This document shows, piece after piece, positions 9,001 through 16,901 of a stretch of DNA of 63,342 nucleotides. The notes beneath the pieces were generated by a model that saw nothing but the letters and a program-made list of their open reading frames with translations, did not search any database and was not told where the DNA came from. The stretch is taken from the NCBI RefSeq assembly GCF_041675725.1, contig NZ_JBAYTI010000008.1, forward strand, positions 1-63,342, in the 5' to 3' direction. How positions within the stretch are numbered: the first letter of the stretch is position 1; every line of letters starts with the position of its first letter. Made by a program: the position numbers and the translations under genes. The stretch is from Castellaniella sp041675725 (GTDB taxonomy: Bacteria > Pseudomonadota > Gammaproteobacteria > Burkholderiales > Burkholderiaceae_B).

Positions 9001-9134
9001 ATCGTGGGGAAATCCACCTGCGGCAAGGGGGCCACCGGCAGCAGCGGAAACATGGCCAGCCCCACCAGGAAGAGCGCCATGGCCAGCAGGGAGGTCCCTA
9101 TGGGCCGGCGGATGAACGCGGCAGACACATTCAC
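5994..9134 (-). CDS. RND multidrug efflux permease (MdtB/MdtC-like)
   Basis: A 1046-residue inner membrane proton antiporter of the hydrophobe/amphiphile efflux RND family. It starts with the usual first helix (FIRRPIGTSLLAMALFLVG) and has two repeats of six membrane segments with large periplasmic loops. The proton-relay aspartate pair is present in TM4 (GFIVDDAVVMLEN), and the TM10-11 block IGIVKKNGIMLIDFA is intact. Similarity is closest to MdtB/MdtC, which in E. coli work as a heteromer; here only one permease gene exists. It overlaps the adaptor gene by four bases. No TolC-type gene is next to it, so an outer membrane channel must come from elsewhere. Its 3' end overlaps pyrD convergently. 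Confidence 0.95.
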   Translation of the reverse strand: MNVSAAFIRRPIGTSLLAMALFLVGLAMFPLLPVAPLPQVDFPTIQVMARLPGGNPETMATSVAQPLEREFSTIPGLQQMSSENALGSTRITLQFDLDRDIDGAALDVQSAINAASRQLPSNLSSPPTFRKINPADFSILIMSVQSDVLPITEVNDFADNILAQQLSRIEGVGQVVIWGQKKPAVRIQVDPEKIAALDLDLDAIRNVIATTTVNQPKGIIDGSRQSYTIYTNDQILEVEPWNDVIIAWRNGAPIRVRDIGRAVPGPEDMKQAGWAFAGAGADAEDAALDGRSLVMGITKQPGANVIDTVERIRAELPRLMASMPASIHVSTLMDRTQNIRASVLEVEFTLLLSIALVVLVIFMFLRNVAGTLIASATVPLALMGTFALMYLVGYSLDNLSLMALTISVGFIVDDAVVMLENIWRHVEDGKPPMQAALQGSAEIGFTIVSISVSLVAVFIPLLLMSGMVGRLFREFAMTVTMTVMISVAITLSLTPMLCSRYLRKVSGQRHGWLYRVFEAGFEHLLAGYRRGLDFVLDHRLATLLVFLATVVASAVLFVVIPKGFFPQQDTGAIFGVAETSQDSSFEAMNERMMALAEVIRQDPDVAAFGMSSNAPTFNTGRFFISLRPRSEGRKASADQVIARLRTQLAEIPGVQLFLQAGQDINVGGRMSRSQYQYTLTSADLEELNTWAPRLLERFHQLPQLTDLATDQQSGANTVMVTIDRQRAAMFGITPAMIDSTIYNALGQRQVAQYSTQINSYQVILEIDPRWQSDPAVFSRLYIRSPVTGEQVPLSSLVQVDTSRPGFLSINHQGQFPAVTISFNLAPGVALGQAVNAIYAAEREMAVPLSVQGSFQGTAQVFEESLASQPYLIAAALVAVYIVLGLLYESYIHPLTILSTLPSAGVGALLILMANGFDLSVIAVIGILLLIGIVKKNGIMLIDFALAAERRQGLSPREAIYQACLLRFRPIMMTTLCALFAGLPLMLGSGAGSELRQPLGYAMVGGLLLSQALTLFTTPVIYLYLDQVHRRFSRSPQAVVADKAASA

Positions 9135-10261
9135 GACGTCTCCTCGATGGCTTCGATGCTGAGCCCCGGACGCAGCTTGTACTGGCCATCGATCACCACC
9201 TGTTCGCCGGCCTGCAGCCCCGCCGACACCAGCGCCATGCCATCCTGAACGACCTCGACCTGGACGGGCTGCAGGCGCACGCGACCGTCGGCCTCGACCA
9301 CATAGACCTGAAGGTTGTCCACCCCGCGCTGTATGGCCTGCTCAGGCACCACCAGCGCCTGCGGATGGTGCCCGAGGATCAGGCGCACATCCACGGTCTG
9401 ACCCGGCCAGAGGCGCCGTTCGGGGTTGTCCAGCCGGGCTTTCAGCCGCAAGGTGGCACTGGCCTCGTCGATCTGGTTGTCGACCAGCACCAGCGAGCCC
9501 ACACCCAGCGATTCACCGCTCGCCCGATCGAATACCTCGACGCGCAGGGCCCGATCCTTGTGCAGGGCTGCCTGGATCCGTGGAAATTCCGTGTCCGGCA
9601 CCATGAACCGCACGGCCATGGGATCGATCTGACGGATCGTCACCAGCCCCTGCGCATCGGACACCCTGACCTGATTGCCTGGATCGTAATTGATCACCCC
9701 GGTTCGCCCACCCAACGGGGCCAGGATGCGTGTGTCGTCGAGCACGGCGCGCGCGCGTTCGACCTCGGCGTTGTCCGCCTGTACGGTCGCTTCCAGCACG
9801 GCGACCTGCGCCGCCTGCCGATCGAGCACCTGGCGCTCGATCGCCCCACGCTTGGCCAGCTGCTCATAGCGCCCCAGGTCCGCGCGCGCGTTCTCCAGTT
9901 GAACCTGATCACGAGTCAGCTGGGCCTGGGCCAGGTCGAACTGGGCCCGCGGGATCCGGTCATCCAGGCGCGCCAGCAGCTGGCCTTGCTGAACCATATC
10001 GCCCTCGTGGAAACCGAGTTCTTCGAGCTGACCATCGATGCGCGGGCGCACGACCACGTTCTGCCAGGCCTCGCCCGTTCCCAGGGCCTGTATGCGCATC
10101 GGCACATCGCGGACCTCGACCGTCGCCAGACGCACCAGGACGGGTGCGGGCGCCGCAGGGCCCGGCGCCGCCCGGGACGGATGCTGCTGCCACCAATACA
10201 GCCCCCCCAGCCCCAGAAGCAGCGCGGCGGCCAGAAGCAAGATGCGTCGAATTGAACTCAT
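9131..10261 (-). CDS. RND efflux periplasmic adaptor (MdtA-like)
   Basis: A 376-residue membrane fusion protein that links the RND permease to an outer membrane channel. An N-terminal anchor helix (residues 5-22) is followed by a lipoyl half-motif, a coiled-coil hairpin of about 60 residues rich in Ala/Gln/Leu (roughly 100-165), the second lipoyl half and a beta-barrel domain with PGQTVDVRL. It resembles MdtA. The permease starts inside its stop codon (ATGA). No Shine-Dalgarno sequence precedes the ATG; instead TATACT ends six bases before it, suggesting a leaderless message. A perfect 8-3-8 inverted repeat sits just upstream. Confidence 0.94.
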   Translation of the reverse strand: MSSIRRILLLAAALLLGLGGLYWWQQHPSRAAPGPAAPAPVLVRLATVEVRDVPMRIQALGTGEAWQNVVVRPRIDGQLEELGFHEGDMVQQGQLLARLDDRIPRAQFDLAQAQLTRDQVQLENARADLGRYEQLAKRGAIERQVLDRQAAQVAVLEATVQADNAEVERARAVLDDTRILAPLGGRTGVINYDPGNQVRVSDAQGLVTIRQIDPMAVRFMVPDTEFPRIQAALHKDRALRVEVFDRASGESLGVGSLVLVDNQIDEASATLRLKARLDNPERRLWPGQTVDVRLILGHHPQALVVPEQAIQRGVDNLQVYVVEADGRVRLQPVQVEVVQDGMALVSAGLQAGEQVVIDGQYKLRPGLSIEAIEETS

Positions 10262-10303
10262 CGCTGAAGTATACGGTCTGACGTGCGGATTGGCTCAATC
10301 CGC
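10262..10303 (-). promoter_or_regulatory. Efflux operon promoter with operator-like palindrome
   Basis: On the minus strand a -10-like TATACT (10273-10268) is followed by six bases and the adaptor ATG at 10261. Just upstream is a perfect inverted repeat, GCGGATTG-AGC-CAATCCGC (10285-10303), covering the expected -35 region. The arrangement suits a TetR- or MarR-type repressor, but no such gene is adjacent. There is no T-run after the hairpin, so it is unlikely to be a terminator. Confidence 0.45.
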
Positions 10304-10360
10304 CACGCGCGCGCAGCACGATTCCATGGCCGGATCCACGAAAATCTGTGGCGACATGTA

Positions 10361-10391
10361 AACAAAAACGCCCCGGCACGAGTCCGGGGCG
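10361..10391 (-). terminator. Rho-independent terminator of the phasin gene
   Basis: Read on the minus strand, a GC-rich stem (CGCCCCGG paired with CCGGGGCG, seven-base loop, 10391-10369) is followed by TTTTTG (10368-10363). It lies about 50 bases past the phasin stop codon. Confidence 0.85.
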
Positions 10392-10438
10392 GTCAGGGCG
10401 GCACCAGCCGCACAGGGCCGGTGCATGGGAATGCCGTA

Positions 10439-11017
10439 TCAGTTGGCGGCGGCGCGGCTGCTGGCCTTGGTGGCCTTGGTGGCGGCCTTGCTGACATCGG
10501 TCGCGGCCTTCAGGGTGGCGTTGGTGGCCGCCTGGAAGTTCGACTCGGCGGCACTGGCAGCCTGGCGGGCGGCCTTGGCGGCCGATTCGTAGGCGTTGGT
10601 GGCCGTGGCCAGCGACGACTTGATCAGGGCCACGGCGCCTTCCGAACCCGTGGGGGCATTGCGCGCGAACTGCTCGACCGCTTCGGCCACTTGTTGCTGG
10701 CCTTGGCTCAGGTGCTCATCGGCCAGTTTGCTCAGGTCGCCGTGAATGTCGGCGAAGATCTCGTAGACGTCCTTGCTGTAGGCTACGGCCTGCTCGGGGC
10801 GTACCAGGGCAGACGTGAAGCTGAGCAGTTCCTGGGCATCCTTGAGTTCGATGGCATCCTTGGATTTCTGGGCGATGTCTTCCAGCGCGGCCTTGGTGGC
10901 CTTGAGGTTCAGGTCGACCAGCTTTTCGAAACCGTTGAAAAAGGTTTCCTGGACGGCCAGCAGATTTTCGAGGGCCGCCTTCTGGGAAGCCTGCAGGGGT
11001 TGTTGGGTTGCGCTCAT
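10439..11017 (-). CDS. phaP: Phasin (polyhydroxyalkanoate granule protein)
   Basis: Phasins coat PHA granules and control their number and size. This 192-residue protein has the phasin_2 pattern: a helical N-terminal half (AALENLLAVQETFFNGFEKLVDLN) and a low-complexity Ala/Lys-rich tail of about 60 residues that resembles the flexible C-termini of other phasins. The start at 11017 is set by AAGGAG eight bases upstream; the open frame to 11137 is not coding. It has a near-consensus promoter with internal direct repeats (separate entry) and its own terminator, so it is monocistronic. A PHA depolymerase (phaZ) lies at the other end of the window. Confidence 0.93.
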   Translation of the reverse strand: MSATQQPLQASQKAALENLLAVQETFFNGFEKLVDLNLKATKAALEDIAQKSKDAIELKDAQELLSFTSALVRPEQAVAYSKDVYEIFADIHGDLSKLADEHLSQGQQQVAEAVEQFARNAPTGSEGAVALIKSSLATATNAYESAAKAARQAASAAESNFQAATNATLKAATDVSKAATKATKASSRAAAN

Positions 11018-11095
11018 GATGACTCCTTGTCGTTGGCGAGAAGGACGTCGTCGGTCACAGGCCGCTACCCTTCTCTGGCACAGCACGATTGCTGC

Positions 11096-11160
11096 ATTGC
11101 ACAAAAGGAATTGTACCTGATTGCACAAGGCTGTCAAGAAATTTTGTTGCGGCGCAACAA
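11096..11160 (-). promoter_or_regulatory. Phasin promoter with two repressor-like repeats and a palindrome
   Basis: On the minus strand, TTGACA (11137-11132), a 16-base spacer and TACAAT (11115-11110) form a strong sigma-70 promoter. Two copies of a 9-base word (ATTGCACAA on the plus strand, 11120-11128 and 11096-11104) sit 24 bases apart: one inside the spacer, one at the predicted start of transcription. This is where the repressor PhaR is known to act on phaP in related bacteria. A perfect inverted repeat, TTGTTGCG-G-CGCAACAA-like (11144-11160), lies just upstream of the -35. Binding by PhaR is inferred. Confidence 0.65.
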
Positions 11161-11161
11161 C

Positions 11162-11950
11162 TCAGTGTTCGCCGTCGTGACCCAATGCTGACGAGATGCT
11201 GGTCGCCGTCTCGGTGAGCAGCGGAATCCAGTCGTCGCGCATGCGTTCGGCAGGTGCCGACAGCGACAAGCCGGCCTGCAGCGCCCCGGCTTCATCGTAG
11301 ATCCCGGCGGCAATGCAGCGGACGCCCAGCTCCAGCTCTTCGTTGTCGCGGGCATAGCCGTGGCGCCGCACCAGCGCCAGTTCGCGCTCGAGTTGATCCA
11401 GTTGCGTAATGCTGTTGCGCGTATTGCCCGCCAGGCCGGTGCGCATGGCATAGCTGCGCACGCTGCGTGCATCCCAGACCGACAGGAACAGTTTGCCGGT
11501 GGACGTCAGATGCAGCGGGGCCCGCCCACCGATCGCCCGCACCACCTGCATGCCGGAGCGCTCGCTCCAGGCCCGCTCGACGTAGACGATTTCGTCGCCC
11601 TGGGCCAATGACAGGTTCACGGTCTGGCCGGTCTGGCGATGCAGCTCGCGCATCAGGCCGATGGATGCGGTGCGCACGTCCAGCCGGCCCTTGACCAACG
11701 AGCCCAGTTCGAGCAGGCGCATGCCCAGCCGGTACAGGCCGCTGTCGACCCGTTCGACATAACGCCCCACACACAGGTCGGCCAATATGCGATGCACCGT
11801 GGATGCATGCAGCCCGGTCGCGCCCGAGAGTTCTTTGAGGGTCACAGGGTCGTTGCGTGTGGCCAGCACGTCGAGCAGGCGCATGGCCCGGTCCAGGACC
11901 TGGATCGTAATGGACGCGTGCTCGTTGGCGTGTAGAGAGGGATAGGGCAT
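11162..11950 (-). CDS. IclR-family transcriptional regulator
   Basis: A 262-residue regulator with an N-terminal winged helix-turn-helix (about residues 14-75; VLDRAMRLLDVLA, then TLKELSGATGLHASTVHRIL) and a C-terminal IclR effector domain containing RAIGGRAPLHLTSTGKLFL and GVRCIAAGIYDEAGA. Such proteins usually control catabolic genes in response to a small organic acid; the ligand here is unknown. The start at 11950 follows a clear promoter whose -10 sits within an inverted repeat, so autoregulation is likely. No catabolic operon is adjacent; the nearest genes are the phasin (downstream) and a CinA-like gene (upstream). Confidence 0.92.
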   Translation of the reverse strand: MPYPSLHANEHASITIQVLDRAMRLLDVLATRNDPVTLKELSGATGLHASTVHRILADLCVGRYVERVDSGLYRLGMRLLELGSLVKGRLDVRTASIGLMRELHRQTGQTVNLSLAQGDEIVYVERAWSERSGMQVVRAIGGRAPLHLTSTGKLFLSVWDARSVRSYAMRTGLAGNTRNSITQLDQLERELALVRRHGYARDNEELELGVRCIAAGIYDEAGALQAGLSLSAPAERMRDDWIPLLTETATSISSALGHDGEH

Positions 11951-11964
11951 GATCGGCAGCTTGT

Positions 11965-12000
11965 TTTTTCCATCATATGAAAAATCAAACCACATGACAA
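11965..12000 (-). promoter_or_regulatory. iclR-family gene promoter and probable autoregulatory operator
   Basis: Minus strand: TTGTCA (12000-11995), a 17-base spacer and TATGAT (11977-11972). The -10 is embedded in an inverted repeat TTTTTC-N8-GAAAAA (11984-11965), centred where a repressor would block RNA polymerase. It lies 15 bases before the regulator's ATG. Autorepression is common in the IclR family. Confidence 0.6.
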
Positions 12001-12138
12001 GAAACAACGGGCGATAGGGACGAACTAGATGCCCATTCAAGATGCCCGCTCAGATGCCCGTTCGCGCCTGCGCGCATGGCCGCGCGCGAGCCTATGCACG
12101 GGCAAAGCCCATGCGCGGGCGAATTCACACGGATGGAC

Positions 12139-12942
12139 TCAGGCGGGCGGGCTCAGGCGACCGCCGGCCGCCAGTACCTGGGCGCGCAGCCACTCGAGCG
12201 CCTGCGCGCAGGCCTCGGGCGGGCCTTTCACGCCAAGCTCGGTATGCGGGTGCCCCCCCCGGTCGCCCACGTTGGGCAGGCTGAACACCCGCACGCCCGG
12301 CCACTGCGCCTCGAGCTGCTCGAGCGATGGGGTGATGCGGGATTCCGGCAGGCCGAACACCAGAAAGGAGTACTCTGCGCGGCGTTCGCAATGGTGCCAG
12401 CGCGCATAGCGCGTATCCAGGGTCCAGGCCATCATGGCATGCGCCATCACCGGAAAACCGGGCATGAAGCTGTGGTTATGAATAAAAAACCCGGGAATGC
12501 GATTGAAGGCATTGGGAATGATCTCCGCGCCCTCTGGAAATACCCCCATCTGCAGGCGCTGCTGGTTTTCGGGGTCGTTCATGTCGGCCGTGCCCTGCCC
12601 CTTGGCGGCCATTTCGGCGCAGCGCTGCGCAATCAGGCGTTCGGCCTCGGGGTGCAACACCAGCGGGATGCCCAATGCCCGCGCCGCGGCCTGCCGCGTG
12701 CGGTCATCGGGCGTGGCCCCGATGCCGCCGCAGCAGAACACCAGGTCATCGGTGGCGAAACTGCGCTGCAGGCAGGCCGTGATGTCATCTTCATCGTCCG
12801 AAATGAATTCGGCGGCGTGCAGCCGCATGCCGCGCTTTTGCAGCAGCTCGATCAGCTTCGAGAAATGCTGGTCTTGGCGCCGGCCGGAAAGGATCTCGTC
12901 GCCAATGGCGATCAGGCGTACGTGGGGGGGGTCAACTTGCAT
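12139..12942 (-). CDS. MoaB/CinA-fold molybdopterin-binding-like protein
   Basis: A 267-residue protein with the MoCF_biosynth (CinA N-terminal) fold: LIAIGDEILSGRRQDQH at the start and the FCCGGIGATPDDRTRQAAARALG signature, equivalent to GGTGPTxDD. CinA's C-terminal nicotinamide-nucleotide deamidase domain is absent; instead the protein has about 110 further residues of the short CinA-like type seen in many Burkholderiales. Its function is uncertain (pyrophosphatase of a nucleotide or a damaged cofactor is possible for CinA relatives). ATG 12942 has an AGGAA site upstream; a start at 12963 is less likely. It overlaps the end of the EI24 gene by 11 bases. Confidence 0.85.
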   Translation of the reverse strand: MQVDPPHVRLIAIGDEILSGRRQDQHFSKLIELLQKRGMRLHAAEFISDDEDDITACLQRSFATDDLVFCCGGIGATPDDRTRQAAARALGIPLVLHPEAERLIAQRCAEMAAKGQGTADMNDPENQQRLQMGVFPEGAEIIPNAFNRIPGFFIHNHSFMPGFPVMAHAMMAWTLDTRYARWHHCERRAEYSFLVFGLPESRITPSLEQLEAQWPGVRVFSLPNVGDRGGHPHTELGVKGPPEACAQALEWLRAQVLAAGGRLSPPA

Positions 12943-13756
12943 GAGAGAATTCCTGGGGATCAATCAGTGTCTGTGCGCGCAATTCGCGTAGCGCATCCAG
13001 GCAGAAGTGGGCATACGCCAGCGCTGAAAACACAGGCATCACCAGCCAAAACAGCGGGATCAGGTTCAACAGAGACAGGCAGCCGGCCAGGAGCCACAGA
13101 AGTCGGCTGTTGCGCCGCCACAACAAACGCCGCTCGGGCGGCGACGCGTGTTCGATCAGGGCATCGACGCGCAACATGCGATTGACGGCAAAAGCCCACC
13201 AGAACACGGGCAGGACCAGGGCGAAAGGGGGCAGCAGCCACAAGGGCATGGTCAGCAGCCAGCCCAGGCAAAACAAGGTCCCCACCCAGATGGCATTCCA
13301 GGTGCCCAGGACGGTGACATGGCGTCCCTGGCGTTTCAGGCCTGGATAATTGTGGCGCTCCAGGTGCCGCAGCACGATGGGCATCACGAAAATGGCGGCG
13401 ATCACCAAGCCAAGAATCCCAGCCATGGGCAGCAGAAGCCCAGCCGCCATGACCGGCACCAGCACAGGCAACATCCACAGCTTGAGCGAAAACCAGCCCA
13501 CGGCGAGCAGCCACTGGTCCAGTGCATCCAGCGGCCCCCAGGCCGAGATGAACTGATCGATCCAGAGGGTCAGAGGAGACCAGAACAGCCACAGCAGGAT
13601 GATCGCGCCCAGCAGGGCAATGAAAAACGGCAACAGCAGGGCCAGCAGCATGCGCGGATGCAGCTGGCTGACCACGGCCCTGCGAAAGGCTTGCCCAACC
13701 TTGGCAAAGCCCGGTTCGGCAGGCGCGTGGTATGAGATGATCTCGGTGGCGGACAT
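12932..13756 (-). CDS. EI24-domain integral membrane protein
   Basis: A 274-residue inner membrane protein with about five or six hydrophobic segments, the first around residues 35-58 (LLALLLPFFIALLGAIILLW), then near 95-140, 165-190 and 225-250. The pattern and the RHLERHNYPGLKRQGR loop fit the EI24/CysZ-like family (PF07264), whose CysZ members move sulfate. Whether this protein carries sulfate cannot be told; family members in Burkholderiales are mostly uncharacterised. The downstream CinA-like gene starts within its last codons, so they form a two-gene operon. Confidence 0.82.
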   Translation of the reverse strand: MSATEIISYHAPAEPGFAKVGQAFRRAVVSQLHPRMLLALLLPFFIALLGAIILLWLFWSPLTLWIDQFISAWGPLDALDQWLLAVGWFSLKLWMLPVLVPVMAAGLLLPMAGILGLVIAAIFVMPIVLRHLERHNYPGLKRQGRHVTVLGTWNAIWVGTLFCLGWLLTMPLWLLPPFALVLPVFWWAFAVNRMLRVDALIEHASPPERRLLWRRNSRLLWLLAGCLSLLNLIPLFWLVMPVFSALAYAHFCLDALRELRAQTLIDPQEFSHAS

Positions 13757-13840
13757 GACGTGAAGTTTCCACGAACGGCCGCGCCAACGCAAGCCCCGTA
13801 CAATCGATCAGACGACGAACGTGGAACCCGCCCGCCCACC

Positions 13841-14209
13841 ATGAGCCTCTACAACCCCCATATCGACAAACCCGCCCTGCTGGCCCGGCTGGCAGCCGAC
13901 CAGGGCCGGCGCGTGGTCTGCTACTGCGCCGCGTGGTGCCGCACGTGCGACGCCTGGCAAGCCATTTTCGAACGCCTCGCGCAATCGTATCCAGACTGGA
14001 CCTTCATCTGGGTGGATATCGAAGACAGCCCAGAGTGGCTGGGCGATGAAGATGTGGAAGATTTTCCTACCATGCTGATCCAGGATGCCGCCGGCACCCG
14101 TTTCTGGGGCCCCCAGCCGCCATTGGCCGAGGCGCTGCAGCGCCTGCTGCAGCACGCCGGTCAGTTACCCGTGCAGCAAACGGGCCCGGGCCGGATCGAG
14201 CGTTTCTGA
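13841..14209 (+). CDS. Thioredoxin-fold protein with CRTC site
   Basis: A 122-residue cytoplasmic protein with a thioredoxin fold. The active site is WCRTC (Cys33 and Cys36), a variant of WCGPC, and the cis-proline motif is DFPTM. The sheet strand FIWVDIED and the C-terminal helix are in the expected places. There is no signal peptide, so a cytosolic reductase or thiol-transfer role is probable; the partner is unknown. It is divergent from the EI24 gene, and ATG 13841 is preferred over an in-frame upstream start at 13760. It converges on the RhlE helicase gene, one base apart. Confidence 0.87.
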   Translation: MSLYNPHIDKPALLARLAADQGRRVVCYCAAWCRTCDAWQAIFERLAQSYPDWTFIWVDIEDSPEWLGDEDVEDFPTMLIQDAAGTRFWGPQPPLAEALQRLLQHAGQLPVQQTGPGRIERF

Positions 14210-15586
<1,377 letters not shown>

Positions 15587-15674
15587 TCGAATAGGAAAGG
15601 GTACAGGCAAAACCTTGCCTGCACAGGCATGAACGGACCATTTTAACCCGCATCGCGACTGGCTGGGCAATTGG

Positions 15675-15680
15675 TACAAT
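15675..15680 (+). promoter_or_regulatory. ilvE -10 element
   Basis: TACAAT lies 28 bases before the ilvE start, followed by a good ribosome site (GAGGAG, about 8 bases from ATG 15709). No convincing -35 is visible at 16-18 bases upstream. Confidence 0.4.
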
Positions 15681-15708
15681 ATTCGCCTGATCAATTGAGG
15701 AGACAGCA

Positions 15709-16629
15709 ATGTCCATGTCTGACCGCGACGGGCTCATCTGGTACGACGGCAAGCTGGTGCCCTGGCGCGATGCCACCACCCACGTGCTGACGCATTCATT
15801 GCACTACGGCCTGTCCGTTTTCGAGGGGGTGCGGGCATACAAGACCCAGAACGGCACGGCGATCTTCAGGCTCGAAGAACACACCAGGCGTCTGCTCAAT
15901 TCCGCCCACATCTACCAAATGAAGATCCCGTACTCGCGCGAAGCCCTGCAAGACGCCCAGATCGAGGTCGTACGCCGCAACGAACTCGAATCCTGCTACA
16001 TCCGCCCAGTCGCCTTCTACGGTTCCGAGAAAATGGGGGTCTCGCCGCGGGGCGCGTCGGTGCACGTGGCCATCGCAGCCTGGCCCTGGGGCGCCTACCT
16101 GGGCGAAGAAGCCCTGCGCCGCGGCATCCGCGTCAAAATCTCCTCCTTTGCCCGCCAGCACGTCAACGTCACCATGCCGCGCGCGAAAATCGCCAGCACC
16201 TATGCCAACTCCATCCTGGCCAATGCCGAAGCCATCGATCACGGCTACGACGAGGCGATCCTGCTCGATACCCAGGGGTTCGTGGCCGAAGGTTCGGGCG
16301 AAAACCTGTTCATCGTGCGCGACGGCATCCTGTACGAACCCGATATCGCTTGCGCGCTGACCGGCATCACGCGCGCCTCCGTCCACCAGCTGGCGGCCGA
16401 CCTGGGCCTGCAGGTGGCGTCGCGCCGCCTCACACGCGATGACCTCTACATCGCCGATGAAGCCTTCTTTACCGGTACCGCCGCCGAAGTCACCCCCATC
16501 CGCGAGATCGACGGCCGGCAAATCGGCATCGGCGAACGGGGCCCGGTCACCACGCAATTACAAAAAGCCTTCTTCGATGCGGTATCCGGCAAAACGCCCA
16601 AATACCACCACTGGCTTACCAAGGTCTGA
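15709..16629 (+). CDS. ilvE: Branched-chain amino acid aminotransferase
   Basis: IlvE is the PLP enzyme that makes Leu, Ile and Val from their 2-oxo acids with glutamate. The 306-residue protein is a fold type IV transaminase: HYGLSVFEGVRAY near the N-terminus, Lys160 (PRAKIASTYANS) as the PLP lysine, and EGSGENLF for the cofactor phosphate. A second in-frame ATG at 15715 could also serve; the ribosome site GAGGAG fits 15709. It is followed 11 bases later by a small zinc-binding protein gene, a pairing often seen in betaproteobacteria. Confidence 0.96.
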   Translation: MSMSDRDGLIWYDGKLVPWRDATTHVLTHSLHYGLSVFEGVRAYKTQNGTAIFRLEEHTRRLLNSAHIYQMKIPYSREALQDAQIEVVRRNELESCYIRPVAFYGSEKMGVSPRGASVHVAIAAWPWGAYLGEEALRRGIRVKISSFARQHVNVTMPRAKIASTYANSILANAEAIDHGYDEAILLDTQGFVAEGSGENLFIVRDGILYEPDIACALTGITRASVHQLAADLGLQVASRRLTRDDLYIADEAFFTGTAAEVTPIREIDGRQIGIGERGPVTTQLQKAFFDAVSGKTPKYHHWLTKV

Positions 16630-16640
16630 AAGGAATCACC

Positions 16641-16850
16641 ATGAGCAGCACGCCAGAATCCAGCCAGGACGACATCATCCGGGTCGGGGCCGAAGACCTC
16701 CCGGTGTACTGCCCTGGGCCCAAAGCGCCCCTCTGGAGCCAGCACCCGCGCATCTACATCGAAGTCGTCAAGAACGGGGTGGCCCGCTGCCAGTACTGCG
16801 GGGCGCGCTATGCCCTGCGCGACGGCGAGACGGTTCACGGGCATCACTAG
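16641..16850 (+). CDS. Small zf-CHCC zinc-finger protein
   Basis: A 69-residue protein of the zf-CHCC family (PF10276), with zinc ligands Cys24, His35, Cys50 and Cys53 (last pair as CQYCG). Mitochondrial relatives are the 13 kDa subunit NDUFS6 of complex I; in bacteria the role is unknown, with proposals in respiratory chain or zinc handling. It is co-directional with ilvE and has a clear ribosome site (AAGGAATC). Confidence 0.88.
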   Translation: MSSTPESSQDDIIRVGAEDLPVYCPGPKAPLWSQHPRIYIEVVKNGVARCQYCGARYALRDGETVHGHH

Positions 16851-16862
16851 GCACCATCGTTC

Positions 16863-16892
16863 AAAAACGGCCTGCAGCGGCCCCGCAGGCCA
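16863..16892 (-). terminator. Terminator of the M48 protease gene
   Basis: Minus strand stem GGCCTGC / GCAGGCC (16891-16869, nine-base loop) followed by GTTTTTG. It sits 10 bases past the stop of the protease gene. Confidence 0.8.
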
Positions 16893-16901
16893 CGCACACC
16901 A

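Noticed and set aside
7860..9248. 462-codon plus-strand frame within the RND permease gene
   Set aside because: Antisense to a protein with intact RND motifs; its translation is His/Arg/Gln-rich low complexity, as expected of a shadow in GC-rich DNA.
12031..12138. Repeats of the word GATGCCCG/GATGCCCA and a GCGCATG-rich stretch, considered as a short repeat array
   Set aside because: Copies are few, irregular and not spaced like CRISPR or tandem repeats; the region is a 190-base gap between two genes with no other feature.
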